From: Anaerocolumna sp. MB42-C2
GTDB taxonomy: Bacteria > Bacillota > Clostridia > Lachnospirales > Lachnospiraceae
Direction: 5' to 3'
Assembly: GCF_030913705.1 (NCBI RefSeq)
Contig: NZ_CP133190.1
Location: 4,179,501 to 4,243,500 of the forward strand
Length of the DNA stretch: 64,000 bases
A program made the position numbers and the translations under genes. Within the stretch, counting starts at the first letter, position 1. Each line of letters opens with the position of its first letter. A model generated the notes under the pieces. That model was given only the letters and a program-made list of their open reading frames with translations. It had not been told where the DNA came from and made no database searches. Below are positions 32,841-41,250 of the stretch, in pieces.

Positions 32841-33839
32841 ATGAAGGTTACCATAGAAGATGTAGTTAAAAAATCCGGATTATCCTATGTAACAGTTTCC
32901 AGAGTAATCAGCAATGCACCTAATGTCCGGGAGTCAAACCGTAAAAAGGTAATGGAAGCAATAGAGGAATTGGGTTATGTACCAAATGCAGCTGCCAGGA
33001 CTCTTGCTACCGGTAAAACCAATGTAATAGCAATGTTTATCGCTGATATCACAGACGATTTTTTTGGGTGTATTATCAAAGAGGTAAATGCACAGCTTTT
33101 AAAGCACGGCTATTTATTAGCCATTTCAATCTGTGATGAAGATGACGATCATCTGGATATGGTTTTTCTTAACCAGCACAGAGTGGATGGGATTATTTTA
33201 TTAGTAGCTAATAAAGAAAAGTATTACATTGATATTTTAAAAAATCAGAAAGTACCCTTTGTAGTTGTGGATAATCAGACAATAAATGAAGATATTACCT
33301 CAGTACTTGCAGATAACGTAACCGGCGGCTATTTAGCCGTTAAGCACCTGCTGGACTTAGGTCACACGGAGATTGGGTTAATCGGTGCTGCCCCCTACGG
33401 TTTGTCAACGTTGGAGAGGCAGATGGGCGCAATCAAGGCACTTACGGAACATTCTTTGCAGCCGGCTGCCGTACACTATGGGGATTATGATCAGTTAACC
33501 GGATATGATACCATCATGACATGGAATAGAGAGAATAAACTGCCCACGGCGGTTTTTGCCTTTGATGATCATATTGCCCTTGGAGCTATCAATGCAGCAA
33601 AAGATCTGGGATTAAATGTTCCCGTGGATTTATCCGTGGTAGGATATGATGACAGCCCACTGGCGAATCATTATTCACCAAAGATTACATCAGTCAGACA
33701 ACCCGCAGAAGAAATGGCTCAAAATGCAGTAAATCAATTGCTGTCTTTTATTAACAATCAGGATAAGGGATATTATGCCATGAAGCTTGCCCCAAAATTA
33801 GCTGTTAAAGAGTCAACGGCTTCATATAAGAAAGACTGA
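32841..33839 (+). CDS. LacI-family transcriptional regulator
   Basis: A 332-residue regulator: LacI helix-turn-helix and hinge at residues 1-60 (VTIEDVVKKSGLSYVTVSRVI then YVPNAAARTLATG), followed by a periplasmic-binding-like sugar domain (NVIAMFIADITDDFFG, FVVVDNQT, TAVFAFDDHIALGA, VVGYDDSPLA). It should respond to a sugar or sugar phosphate and control the GH4 and kinase genes behind it and perhaps itself through the palindrome at 32812. GGGGGACTCC precedes ATG 32841. A small palindromic insertion element lies between it and the GH4 gene. Confidence 0.85.
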   Translation: MKVTIEDVVKKSGLSYVTVSRVISNAPNVRESNRKKVMEAIEELGYVPNAAARTLATGKTNVIAMFIADITDDFFGCIIKEVNAQLLKHGYLLAISICDEDDDHLDMVFLNQHRVDGIILLVANKEKYYIDILKNQKVPFVVVDNQTINEDITSVLADNVTGGYLAVKHLLDLGHTEIGLIGAAPYGLSTLERQMGAIKALTEHSLQPAAVHYGDYDQLTGYDTIMTWNRENKLPTAVFAFDDHIALGAINAAKDLGLNVPVDLSVVGYDDSPLANHYSPKITSVRQPAEEMAQNAVNQLLSFINNQDKGYYAMKLAPKLAVKESTASYKKD

Positions 33840-33867
33840 ATTGCAATTGCTTAACAAAATAATAACA

Positions 33868-33918
33868 TAGGCAATTGCGAAACTATATAGTCTTTTGAAT
33901 ATACCGTGCAATTGCCTA
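33868..33918. mobile_element. 51-bp palindromic insertion element, copy A
   Basis: Ends TAGGCAATTGC (33868-33878) and GCAATTGCCTA (33908-33918) are perfect inverted repeats. It is bounded on both sides by the identical 12-mer AAAATAATAACA (33856-33867 and 33919-33930). The first 18 bases match copy B at 62714 at 17 positions. It encodes nothing. Confidence 0.65.
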
Positions 33919-33949
33919 AAAATAATAACAAATAGAGAGGAGAAACATT

Positions 33950-35233
33950 ATGTCAAACTTAAAACTTACAATCATAGGAGCAGGAAGCACTTATACACCG
34001 GAATTAATCGAGGGTGTAATAGAGCGGTCTGCCAATCTGCCGGTTACGGAGATAGCACTTATGGATATAGATAAAAGGAAACTGGATATCGTAGGCGGAC
34101 TTTGTAAACGTATGATTGAAAAAGCAGGACTAAAGACAGAAGTTATATTGACCATGGATCTTAATGAAGCTTTAGAGAGAGCTGATTTTGTCCTTAGTCA
34201 AATCCGCGTGGGAAAATTAGCCTGCAGAATTCTGGATGAAAAAATACCTTTAAAATATGGCTTCATCGGACAGGAAACAACGGGCATTGGCGGATTCTTC
34301 AAAGCGTTGCGTACCATTCCTGCTTTACTTAATATAACAAAACAAATGGAAACAATCTGCCCGGAGGCATGGCTGATTAATTTCTCTAATCCCTCCGGAA
34401 TTTTAGCACAGGCTTTACAGAATTATACTAAAATCAAAACCATCGGTTTATGCAACGTACCGATTAATATGATAGCCGGAGTAGAAAAATCTCTGGGTGA
34501 AACTAATCTGGACATTGAATATGTGGGTCTTAATCATTTAAGTTATATTACCGGAGTAAAAAAAGAGGGCAAAGATCTGCTTGGCGACGCACTTTTACAG
34601 GGAGTTAACGGGCAGGGTATGAAAAATATCCCTTTGCAGGGTTTTAGCAGTGAATTAATCCAGACCATTGGTGCCATACCATCCTCTTATTTAGAGTATT
34701 TTTATTACAGAGATGATAAATTAAAACACTTAATGGAAGAAGAAAAATGCCGTGGTGAGGTCTGTTTGGACATAGAAGAACGCTTACTAACATTATACCA
34801 GGATGAAAATTTATCGGTAAAACCTAAGGAACTTGAGAACCGAGGCGGTGCTCGTTATTCGGAAGCGGCAATATCTTTAGTTGACGCAATCTATAATGAC
34901 AAACAGGAAGTCCATGTAGTTAACACATTAAATCAGGGTGCCCTTGAATTTATGGCAGAGGACGATTCGGTAGAAATCTCAGCGGTTATCGGTAAAAACG
35001 GAGTAAGACCAATTCCAATCAAAGGATTTAAGAATAAGCATATTATGGAACTTATGAAAACTGTGAAAGCTTATGAACGTCATACGGTGGAAGCAGCGAT
35101 CCATGGAGATGAAGCAGAAGCCATGCAAGCTTTATTAATACATCCTTTAGTCGGAGACTATAATAAAGGCAGGGCATGCTTTAATGAAATGAAACAGGCC
35201 CATAAAGCGTACTTGCCACAGTTTAAAAATTAA
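33950..35233 (+). CDS. Family 4 glycoside hydrolase (6-phospho-beta-glucosidase type)
   Basis: A 427-residue NAD- and metal-dependent GH4 enzyme. N-terminal dinucleotide site IIGAGSTYTPELIEG, the IRVGKL and GQETTGIGGFFKALRTIP segments, WLINFSNPSG, the metal-ligand Cys in GLCNVP and His in VGLNHLS. GH4 enzymes oxidise C3 of the sugar during cleavage; the LicH/CelF branch acts on 6-phospho-beta-glucosides, which is the closest reading here. Being downstream of a LacI gene and upstream of a sugar kinase-like gene, and with no PTS nearby, its phosphorylated substrate must come from elsewhere or from that kinase. AGAGAGGAG precedes the ATG. Confidence 0.85.
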   Translation: MSNLKLTIIGAGSTYTPELIEGVIERSANLPVTEIALMDIDKRKLDIVGGLCKRMIEKAGLKTEVILTMDLNEALERADFVLSQIRVGKLACRILDEKIPLKYGFIGQETTGIGGFFKALRTIPALLNITKQMETICPEAWLINFSNPSGILAQALQNYTKIKTIGLCNVPINMIAGVEKSLGETNLDIEYVGLNHLSYITGVKKEGKDLLGDALLQGVNGQGMKNIPLQGFSSELIQTIGAIPSSYLEYFYYRDDKLKHLMEEEKCRGEVCLDIEERLLTLYQDENLSVKPKELENRGGARYSEAAISLVDAIYNDKQEVHVVNTLNQGALEFMAEDDSVEISAVIGKNGVRPIPIKGFKNKHIMELMKTVKAYERHTVEAAIHGDEAEAMQALLIHPLVGDYNKGRACFNEMKQAHKAYLPQFKN

Positions 35234-35235
35234 TT

Positions 35236-35260
35236 GCCTTAATTGCGGGGCAATTAAGGT
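35236..35260 (+). promoter_or_regulatory. Hairpin between the GH4 and kinase genes
   Basis: CCTTAATTGC-GGG-GCAATTAAGG forms a ten-base-pair stem with a three-base loop and no T-run; likely an mRNA hairpin. It shares the AATTGC wording of copy A nearby. Confidence 0.45.
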
Positions 35261-35298
35261 ATGAGCAAGAAGCGAGAAGAAAAATAAAGGAGAAATCC

Positions 35299-36297
35299 AT
35301 GGAAAAGAAATATATTATCGGAGTAGACGGCGGCGGAACCAAGACTGATTATTTAGTCTTTACCACAGCCGGAGAATGGGTTGATAATCTACGGGTTGGA
35401 AGCCGGAGTCATGAGGTTTTAGAGGGTGGTTTTGCTGAAGTTGAGGAAAAAACCTTAGAGGATATTAATTATTTATTGAAGAAGAATGGGATAAAAACAT
35501 CCGAAGTCGGCGCGGCAGCCTTTGGTATGGCCGGAATTGATACACCGGCGCAGCTTGGTAAAATGAAAGGGATATTAGATAAAACAGGTTTAAAGTATGT
35601 AGTCTCAAACGATTCTTTACTGGGTATAAAAGCCGGCTGTCCCTCCGGTGTTGGAATCTGTTCCATTAACGGAACAGGAACGGTGGCAGCGGGTATTAAC
35701 GAAAGAGGGGATATACTCCAGGTTGGCGGGATAGGTATGGCAACCGGTGACAGCGCAGGTGGGCATTATATCGCTACATTGGCTGTCAGAGCAGTATATG
35801 ATTCTTATTTCCGCTGCGGCCCCCGTACCATTTTAACGGATAAGATAATGAAATTCTTTGGGATACAGGATCCTCTGGAATTACTAAATACCATAAGTGA
35901 TAAGTTTTGCAGAAACCGTGAGATGGATAAAGCAATTGTTACCTATTTATTTAACGCGGCAAATGAATCAGATGCTGTTGCCGTTGATATTGTAAAGGAA
36001 TTAGCCAATCAGCTCGCAAAATCAGTTTCCGGTTGTATTCTGGGGCTGGATTTTAAGGGCTTACCTGAGATAGTTTTAGCAGGTTCCATATGGACTAAGT
36101 CAAATTGTCCCCTATTAATATCTCATTTTAAAGAATGTATCTATCAATATACGGGTAAGAAACTGGAACCATTTCCGCTTAAAGTGATTCCTGCAGCCGG
36201 TGCTGTATTATGGGCACTGGAATTGGCCTTGGGCCACCCGGCCGGCAGGGAACAGCGTACGCTTATTATTAATAACGAAGTTTTGAATAATCTATAA
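35299..36297 (+). CDS. BadF/N-acetylglucosamine-kinase-type sugar kinase
   Basis: A 332-residue ASKHA kinase: phosphate-1 motif GVDGGGTKTDYLV at the N-terminus, SINGTGTVAAG near residue 118, GDSAGGHYIA, and the C-terminal adenosine motif IVLAGSIW. Members include N-acetylglucosamine kinase and BadF-type activator ATPases; the full set of motifs and sugar context favour a kinase. It follows the GH4 gene by 65 bases and is probably co-transcribed. Together they suggest phosphorylation of an imported glycoside followed by GH4 cleavage; a glucosamine-type substrate is also possible. Confidence 0.75.
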   Translation: MEKKYIIGVDGGGTKTDYLVFTTAGEWVDNLRVGSRSHEVLEGGFAEVEEKTLEDINYLLKKNGIKTSEVGAAAFGMAGIDTPAQLGKMKGILDKTGLKYVVSNDSLLGIKAGCPSGVGICSINGTGTVAAGINERGDILQVGGIGMATGDSAGGHYIATLAVRAVYDSYFRCGPRTILTDKIMKFFGIQDPLELLNTISDKFCRNREMDKAIVTYLFNAANESDAVAVDIVKELANQLAKSVSGCILGLDFKGLPEIVLAGSIWTKSNCPLLISHFKECIYQYTGKKLEPFPLKVIPAAGAVLWALELALGHPAGREQRTLIINNEVLNNL

Positions 36298-36609
36298 ATC
36301 CATCAGCCGAACAGGGAGAGACCTATAAGGCAGCAGTCTAATAAGGGATATTTAATTGAAGTTGGCTTTCCCACTTTGTTGTATCATAGAATTCGAGTGT
36401 CTAAGGGTCTCTCAACCTGTATTTTATGAATTTAAACGCCGGTATTCATTCAAAACGCAAAATTGACCTTTTGACGCTTGAAACATAATAGGAAAAGTCT
36501 CGGAACTTCCAAATAGTAGTTGTTGCTCTGCAACCCGCCAGGAACGGAGTAAAAGTATATTGTTGCCCAATCCGCGTGGGCGGGAAAGTGTCAGCATGCT
36601 TATCACATA
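36298..36609. other. Gene-free stretch between convergent genes
   Basis: No supported gene. It holds an inverted repeat GAGAGACC (36316-36323) / GGTCTCTC (36406-36413), which could act as a long-loop terminator, and a second possible hairpin near 36520 (GTTGCTCTGCAAC). Confidence 0.4.
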
Positions 36610-37518
36610 TCATTTATTAACCGGTTCAGAGTGCATGTACTTATTCTGGAACTGTTTCGGTGTGATACCTTTAAATTGTTTAAATTGGGAAATAAAGTAG
36701 CTGGAAGTAGAGAAACCTACTGCCAGGGCAATTTCTGTGATATTTAAATCAGAAGTGCTTAACAGTTTTTCTGCCTTGGATATCCGCACATAATTCAAAT
36801 ATTCTTTAAAATTCTTCTTCATGATTTTTTTGAAAGCTCTGGAAAAATAGCTGTAACTCAGACTGCAGATATCAGCCATATCAAGGGAAGTAATGTCATT
36901 TTGATAGTTGTTCTCCACATAGTCAAACACTACCTGCATACGCCTAACCATATCTTTATTCATCTCCAGATTTATATTTAAATCGATATTCTGAGCATTC
37001 CAGCGGCGCAGGATAAATAAAAACAGATTAAATATATCGGCTCTTATGGCTAACTCATACCCATATTTCTGCTCCGAATATTCCTTTGAAATACCTTTTA
37101 TGATATCAGGAATAACGGAACATTCGATTTCATCTTTTTTAAATACTTTCTGATGAGTGGATTCATTTAATATAAAAGGCATTACATATTTCATTTCAAA
37201 TACAGACTGAGTCGTAGTGTAGAGTATTTCCGGTTCAAATTTAATGACAATATAATTATTATAACCCTCTGTCAGGGAAATAATATTATGTATCTCATTG
37301 GAATTAATCAGTACCATATCTCCGGCGCTAAAATAATAATCTTTGTTATTTAATAAAATCCGGTATTCTCCTGACAGAGCATAAAGTATCTCTATATAAT
37401 CATGGATATGGGCATACGCCATTGTAACAGCACCTGTAGATTCCTGGTTATGAACGCTGAAAGGCAGAGGCAGGTCATCTATCATATCTTTTTTCTCTAC
37501 GTAATAAGTATACTCCAA
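36610..37518 (-). CDS. AraC-family transcriptional regulator
   Basis: A 302-residue regulator with an N-terminal cupin sensor (HIHDYIEILYALSGEYRILL, then YYFSAGDMVLINSNEIHNI) and a C-terminal pair of AraC helix-turn-helix motifs (MADICSLSYSYFSRAFKKI; ITEIALAVGFSTSSYFISQFK). It is divergent from an operon of two Gfo/Idh oxidoreductases and a TIM-barrel protein, which it likely activates in response to a sugar. The 166-base intergenic region must hold both promoters; it is AT-rich and I see no clear operator. Start ATG at 37518. Confidence 0.85.
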   Translation of the reverse strand: MEYTYYVEKKDMIDDLPLPFSVHNQESTGAVTMAYAHIHDYIEILYALSGEYRILLNNKDYYFSAGDMVLINSNEIHNIISLTEGYNNYIVIKFEPEILYTTTQSVFEMKYVMPFILNESTHQKVFKKDEIECSVIPDIIKGISKEYSEQKYGYELAIRADIFNLFLFILRRWNAQNIDLNINLEMNKDMVRRMQVVFDYVENNYQNDITSLDMADICSLSYSYFSRAFKKIMKKNFKEYLNYVRISKAEKLLSTSDLNITEIALAVGFSTSSYFISQFKQFKGITPKQFQNKYMHSEPVNK

Positions 37519-37684
37519 AGTTAATATCCCCCAATGACAAAAAATTGATATTTTATCTTAAAATTATTATATCATAAAAAGAGGCATTATGCTATATTTT
37601 AGTAAAGTAATACAAATGGTTCGATTAGAAAGGTCATGAAGTTAATCAAACCTGCCCAAAATACTATATAAGGAGATTATCACT

Positions 37685-38767
37685 ATGGAGAAGAAAGTAA
37701 AAGTTGGCATTATTGGCTGTGGAGGAATTGCGAATGGAAAGCATATGCCTTCTTTAAGCAAACTGTCTGATGTTGAAATGGTAGCTTTTTGTGATATCGT
37801 AGAAGAAAGAGCACAGAAAGCAAAAGAACAATACGGTACACCGGACGCTAAGGTTTATACCGATTATCAGGAATTATTAAAGGATCCGGAAATTGAAGTA
37901 ATTCATGTATGTACACCAAACCGTTCCCATGCACCTATTTCGATTGATTCCCTTCATGCAGGAAAACACGTTATGTGTGAAAAACCTATGGCAAAAACTG
38001 CTGAAGATGCAAGAAAGATGGTTCAGGCCGCAAAAGAAACCGGCAAAAAACTGACAATCGGATATCAGCACAGACATAAACCGGAATCCATTTACTTGAA
38101 GAGCGTAATTGAACGCGGTGATTTAGGAGAAATCTATTTTGCGAAAGCATATGCGGTAAGAAGAAGAGGAACTCCTAACTGGGGTGTTTTCTTAAATGAA
38201 TACGAACAAGGCGGAGGTCCGTTAATTGATATAGGAACCCATTCCTTAGACGTTACTTTATACCTTATGAATAACTACGAACCTAAGATGGTTGTTGGTA
38301 CAACCTATAAAAAAGTAAATAATGCCGAATGCGGCAACCCTTGGGGCGGCTGGGATAAAGATCAGCATACCATGGAAGATTCTGCTTTTGGTTTTATCGT
38401 TATGAAAAACGGCGCTACCATTATCCTGGAAGCCAGCTGGGCACTTAATACCAGTGAACCGATTCCGGAAGGAAGCACAATGCTCTGCGGAACGGATGCA
38501 GGCGCTCAGATTAAAAACGGTGTAACAATCAATAAAGGTGAGTTTAATCGTTTGATTGAAGTGAAACCTGATATGGCCAGCGGCGGTGTTGCTTTCTACG
38601 AAGGAGTTTCCAGTAATCCTGCAGAAGTAGAAGCAAGACGCTGGATTGATGCAGTAAAGAATGATACTGAAGTGGTTGTAAAACCGGAACAGGCCTGTGT
38701 TGTATCCGAGATCCTGGAAGCAATTTATAAATCAGCTAAATCAGGACAACCGGTTTATTTTGACTAA
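37685..38767 (+). CDS. Gfo/Idh/MocA-family oxidoreductase
   Basis: A 360-residue NAD(P)-dependent sugar dehydrogenase type. Rossmann motif GIIGCGGIANGKHMPSL at the start, then HVCTPNRSHAPI and the catalytic-lysine motif CEKPMAKT near residue 98, and GGGPLIDIGTHSLD in the C-terminal domain. The family oxidises or reduces sugar and polyol carbons; the substrate is not known. First gene of a unit with a second oxidoreductase and a TIM-barrel isomerase/epimerase, divergent from an AraC regulator. AAGGAG precedes ATG 37685. Confidence 0.85.
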   Translation: MEKKVKVGIIGCGGIANGKHMPSLSKLSDVEMVAFCDIVEERAQKAKEQYGTPDAKVYTDYQELLKDPEIEVIHVCTPNRSHAPISIDSLHAGKHVMCEKPMAKTAEDARKMVQAAKETGKKLTIGYQHRHKPESIYLKSVIERGDLGEIYFAKAYAVRRRGTPNWGVFLNEYEQGGGPLIDIGTHSLDVTLYLMNNYEPKMVVGTTYKKVNNAECGNPWGGWDKDQHTMEDSAFGFIVMKNGATIILEASWALNTSEPIPEGSTMLCGTDAGAQIKNGVTINKGEFNRLIEVKPDMASGGVAFYEGVSSNPAEVEARRWIDAVKNDTEVVVKPEQACVVSEILEAIYKSAKSGQPVYFD

Positions 38768-38834
38768 TTAAGATCAGGGAAGTTTAAAGAGAAATTAATT
38801 CTCTATATATAATATAAGTCACTTGGATAGAACG

Positions 38835-38865
38835 TTAAAATGAGCACGAACAGTGCTCATTTTAA
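38835..38865 (+). terminator. Strong hairpin between the two oxidoreductase genes
   Basis: TTAAAATGAGCAC / GTGCTCATTTTAA is a perfect 13-bp stem with a five-base loop, followed by ACTTTCTT. Could be a terminator that only partly separates the two genes. Another small GC-rich hairpin (GCCGTACGCGGC) lies at about 38891, just before the next ribosome site. Confidence 0.6.
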
Positions 38866-38921
38866 ACTTTCTTCCCCCATTAGTTTAGACGTCGCCGTAC
38901 GCGGCAGAACGAGAGGTTAAT

Positions 38922-39887
38922 ATGAATATTGCTGTTATCAGTTATTGGCATGTACATGCGGAAGGGTATTCCAAGGAAGTAATAGAAAAGGCAGGCAGCA
39001 AAATAACTGCTGTTTGGGATGAAGAAACAGAACGCGGAGAGAAATATGCAAAACAGTTTAATGCAAAGTTCTATGAGGATTATGATGAGCTGTTATCCGA
39101 TAAAAGTATTGAAGGCGTTATTATTACTTCCCCAACTTCTATGCATAAAGAGTTAATTATTAAGGCAATTCAGGCAGGCAAAAAAGTATTTAGCGAAAAA
39201 GTATTAGGATTAACAACTGCTGACTGTTTGGAAATAAAAGAAGCACTAGTGAAAAATAATATGGATATTACACTTTCTTTAGTGAAGAAATGCGACAAAG
39301 AGTTCCTGTTTGCAAAGCAAATGGTTTTGAGCGGTGATTTAGGCCAGGTTACGTATGCAAGGATGCGTAATGTTCATAACGGCAGTATTGGTAATTGGCT
39401 GCCGGAGCACTTTTACAGTAAAGAGTTATGCGGAGGCGGTGCTATGATCGATTTAGGAGCACACCCTATGTATTTATTGAATTGGCTTTTAGGAGAACCT
39501 AAGACGGTTCAATCCACCTTTACCGATGTAACCGGAAGAGGGGTTGAAGATAATGCAGTATCTCTGCTGGAATTTGATAAGGGAGCTATCGGTGTATCAG
39601 AAACCGGATTTGTATCTGTTTATAATCCTGCCACCCTTGAGATCAGTGGGACTAAAGGATGTCTCTTGATTCGTGATGGTGCATTTTACGCAACGGAAGC
39701 TACAGGAGGCAAATGGGTAAAAGCCGAAAATATGCCAGAATCACTTCCATCCCCAGTAGTACAGTGGGCAAAAGGTGAATTTAATAAAGATGGGGTAACA
39801 TTCGGAATTGATGACGCGATTATGTTAACCAGAATGATGGAAGCAGCATACAAATCCTATCAAAGCGGTAATAAAGAAACTGTATAA
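38922..39887 (+). CDS. Gfo/Idh/MocA-family oxidoreductase, second copy
   Basis: A 321-residue relative of the upstream enzyme. The start is unusual: where most members have GxGxxG it reads NIAVISYWHVHAEGY, so the dinucleotide-binding loop differs. The Lys motif is SEKVLGLT, and GGGAMIDLGAHPMYLLNWLLG marks the C-terminal domain. The altered loop may mean a tightly bound cofactor or different cofactor, or a non-oxidative role. GAGAGG precedes ATG 38922. Followed by a hairpin and the TIM-barrel gene. Confidence 0.8.
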   Translation: MNIAVISYWHVHAEGYSKEVIEKAGSKITAVWDEETERGEKYAKQFNAKFYEDYDELLSDKSIEGVIITSPTSMHKELIIKAIQAGKKVFSEKVLGLTTADCLEIKEALVKNNMDITLSLVKKCDKEFLFAKQMVLSGDLGQVTYARMRNVHNGSIGNWLPEHFYSKELCGGGAMIDLGAHPMYLLNWLLGEPKTVQSTFTDVTGRGVEDNAVSLLEFDKGAIGVSETGFVSVYNPATLEISGTKGCLLIRDGAFYATEATGGKWVKAENMPESLPSPVVQWAKGEFNKDGVTFGIDDAIMLTRMMEAAYKSYQSGNKETV

Positions 39888-39888
39888 C

Positions 39889-39927
39889 CTAAGAAAAACG
39901 GATCGAAAGATATCCGTTTGACTTAGC
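39889..39927 (+). terminator. Hairpin after the second oxidoreductase gene
   Basis: CTAAG and AACGGAT pair with ATCCGTT and CTTAG around a short loop; no T-run, so more likely an mRNA hairpin than a full stop. Confidence 0.4.
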
Positions 39928-39955
39928 ATTATAAAATAGAAACGAGGTATTTTAG

Positions 39956-40675
39956 ATGGAAGTTTCATTACAGTTATATTCAATCAAGGAAGAAACGAAT
40001 AAAGACTTTAAAAAAGCGGTGGAGCAAGTTTCTCAAATCGGATTTAAAGGTGTTGAATTTGCCGGTTACGGCGGTTTAAGTGCAGAGGAATTAAAGACTC
40101 TTTTAGAAGAGAATAATTTATATTCCGTAGGCACCCATACCGGGCTTAAGATATTTGAAGAATCCTTTGAAGAAGAACTAAAACTTAATAAGACCATTGG
40201 TTCTAAATACATCATATGTCCTTATGCCGAAGTAGATACAAAAGAAAAAGTGGATCACTTAGTAAAACTTTTAAATACTGCTGCAGAAAAAGCTGCCAAA
40301 GAGAATATAAAGGTAGGATATCATAACCATGCCCATGAGTTTGTCAAAATAGACGGTAAATTTCCGTTAGATATGATTGCTGAAAACACAAGTGACAATG
40401 TTATTCTGGAACTGGACGTATTCTGGGTGGCATATGCCGGTATTGACCCTGTGGAATATATTAAGAAATGGGGAAAGAAAGTTGAACTGATTCATATGAA
40501 ACAGATCGATACGCTCAAGGCAAATGTGGACATGGGTGATGGCATCATCGATATGAACGAAATAAAAGAAGCTTCCGCTTATGCCAAATTCTTTGTGCTT
40601 GAACATGAGGAATATGATAAACCGGTATGGGATAGCATTCATAATGATATTGATTATTTAACCAAAATAAAATAA
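39956..40675 (+). CDS. Sugar phosphate isomerase/epimerase-type TIM barrel
   Basis: A 239-residue AP-endonuclease-2-type barrel: QLYSIKEETNKDF at the start, GFKGVEFAGYGG, YHNHAHEF, ILELDVFWVAYAGID and VELIHMKQID carry the metal-binding acids and His. Related enzymes isomerise or epimerise sugars and keto-sugars. Its place after two Gfo/Idh enzymes fits a route through a 3-keto or 2-keto sugar intermediate, but the compound is unknown. GAGGTATTTTAG precedes ATG 39956, and a terminator follows at 40770. Confidence 0.8.
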   Translation: MEVSLQLYSIKEETNKDFKKAVEQVSQIGFKGVEFAGYGGLSAEELKTLLEENNLYSVGTHTGLKIFEESFEEELKLNKTIGSKYIICPYAEVDTKEKVDHLVKLLNTAAEKAAKENIKVGYHNHAHEFVKIDGKFPLDMIAENTSDNVILELDVFWVAYAGIDPVEYIKKWGKKVELIHMKQIDTLKANVDMGDGIIDMNEIKEASAYAKFFVLEHEEYDKPVWDSIHNDIDYLTKIK

Positions 40676-40769
40676 TTGTAAAACATGACCGAGGCAAGAA
40701 ATAAATGATGCAAATTAGCGTAACATAATATAATTGCCTTTTGTCAGGTGATTCTTGTTATAAGAATAG

Positions 40770-40832
40770 GACTGCTGCAGAATCTTAAGTTTATTAAATT
40801 AACTTTAGAGATTTTGCGGCAGTTCTATTTTT
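40770..40832 (+). terminator. Terminator after the TIM-barrel gene
   Basis: GACTGCTGCAGAATCTTAAG pairs with CTTTAGAGATTTTGCGGCAGTTC (a few mismatches), T-run follows. Bases 40833-41177 are AT-rich with nothing else visible. Confidence 0.65.
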
Positions 40833-41177
40833 GTTGTATATAAATAAGAATTTAGCAATTATTGGTTTGTTAAATTATTTTCCATATATGTATTTATATG
40901 GAAATATATAAGATAGAGTTTGTAGGAAATACTGTTTTTATATCGAATATCAATTGGAAAATTAGCTATAATGCTGATATTGCAGCTGAGAAAATTAATT
41001 AGTGAAATATTTATCAGAGTCAAAAACACATTTTAGCCTATATATTTACTTTAAAACTTACCAAATTTCATGAAATATTTAGTGAATAACAGAGTAATTT
41101 AAAAATAGTTTTTGAAATTTATAAAATATTCATTAGGATTAAATAATTCATTGTCAATACAATAACGAAGTTCGACA

Positions 41178-41206
41178 TTGTAAATGAAAAAGCACTGTGC
41201 TATAAT
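41178..41206 (+). promoter_or_regulatory. ech operon promoter with AGCAC-GTGCT palindrome
   Basis: TTGTAA 41178-41183, 17-base spacer, extended -10 TGC-TATAAT (41201-41206). AGCAC-T-GTGCT (41191-41201) abuts the -10 box. A near-identical arrangement stands at 61400-61414. Confidence 0.6.
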
Positions 41207-41250
41207 AACTCATTGTGAAATTTGTATATTATATGGATAAGGTGACGATT

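Noticed and set aside
33839..33853. ATTGCAATTGCTTA before copy A as a third, partial copy of the palindromic element
   Set aside because: It resembles one end of the element, but GCAATTGC is a short palindrome that can arise by chance or serve as an operator; no flanking duplication supports it.
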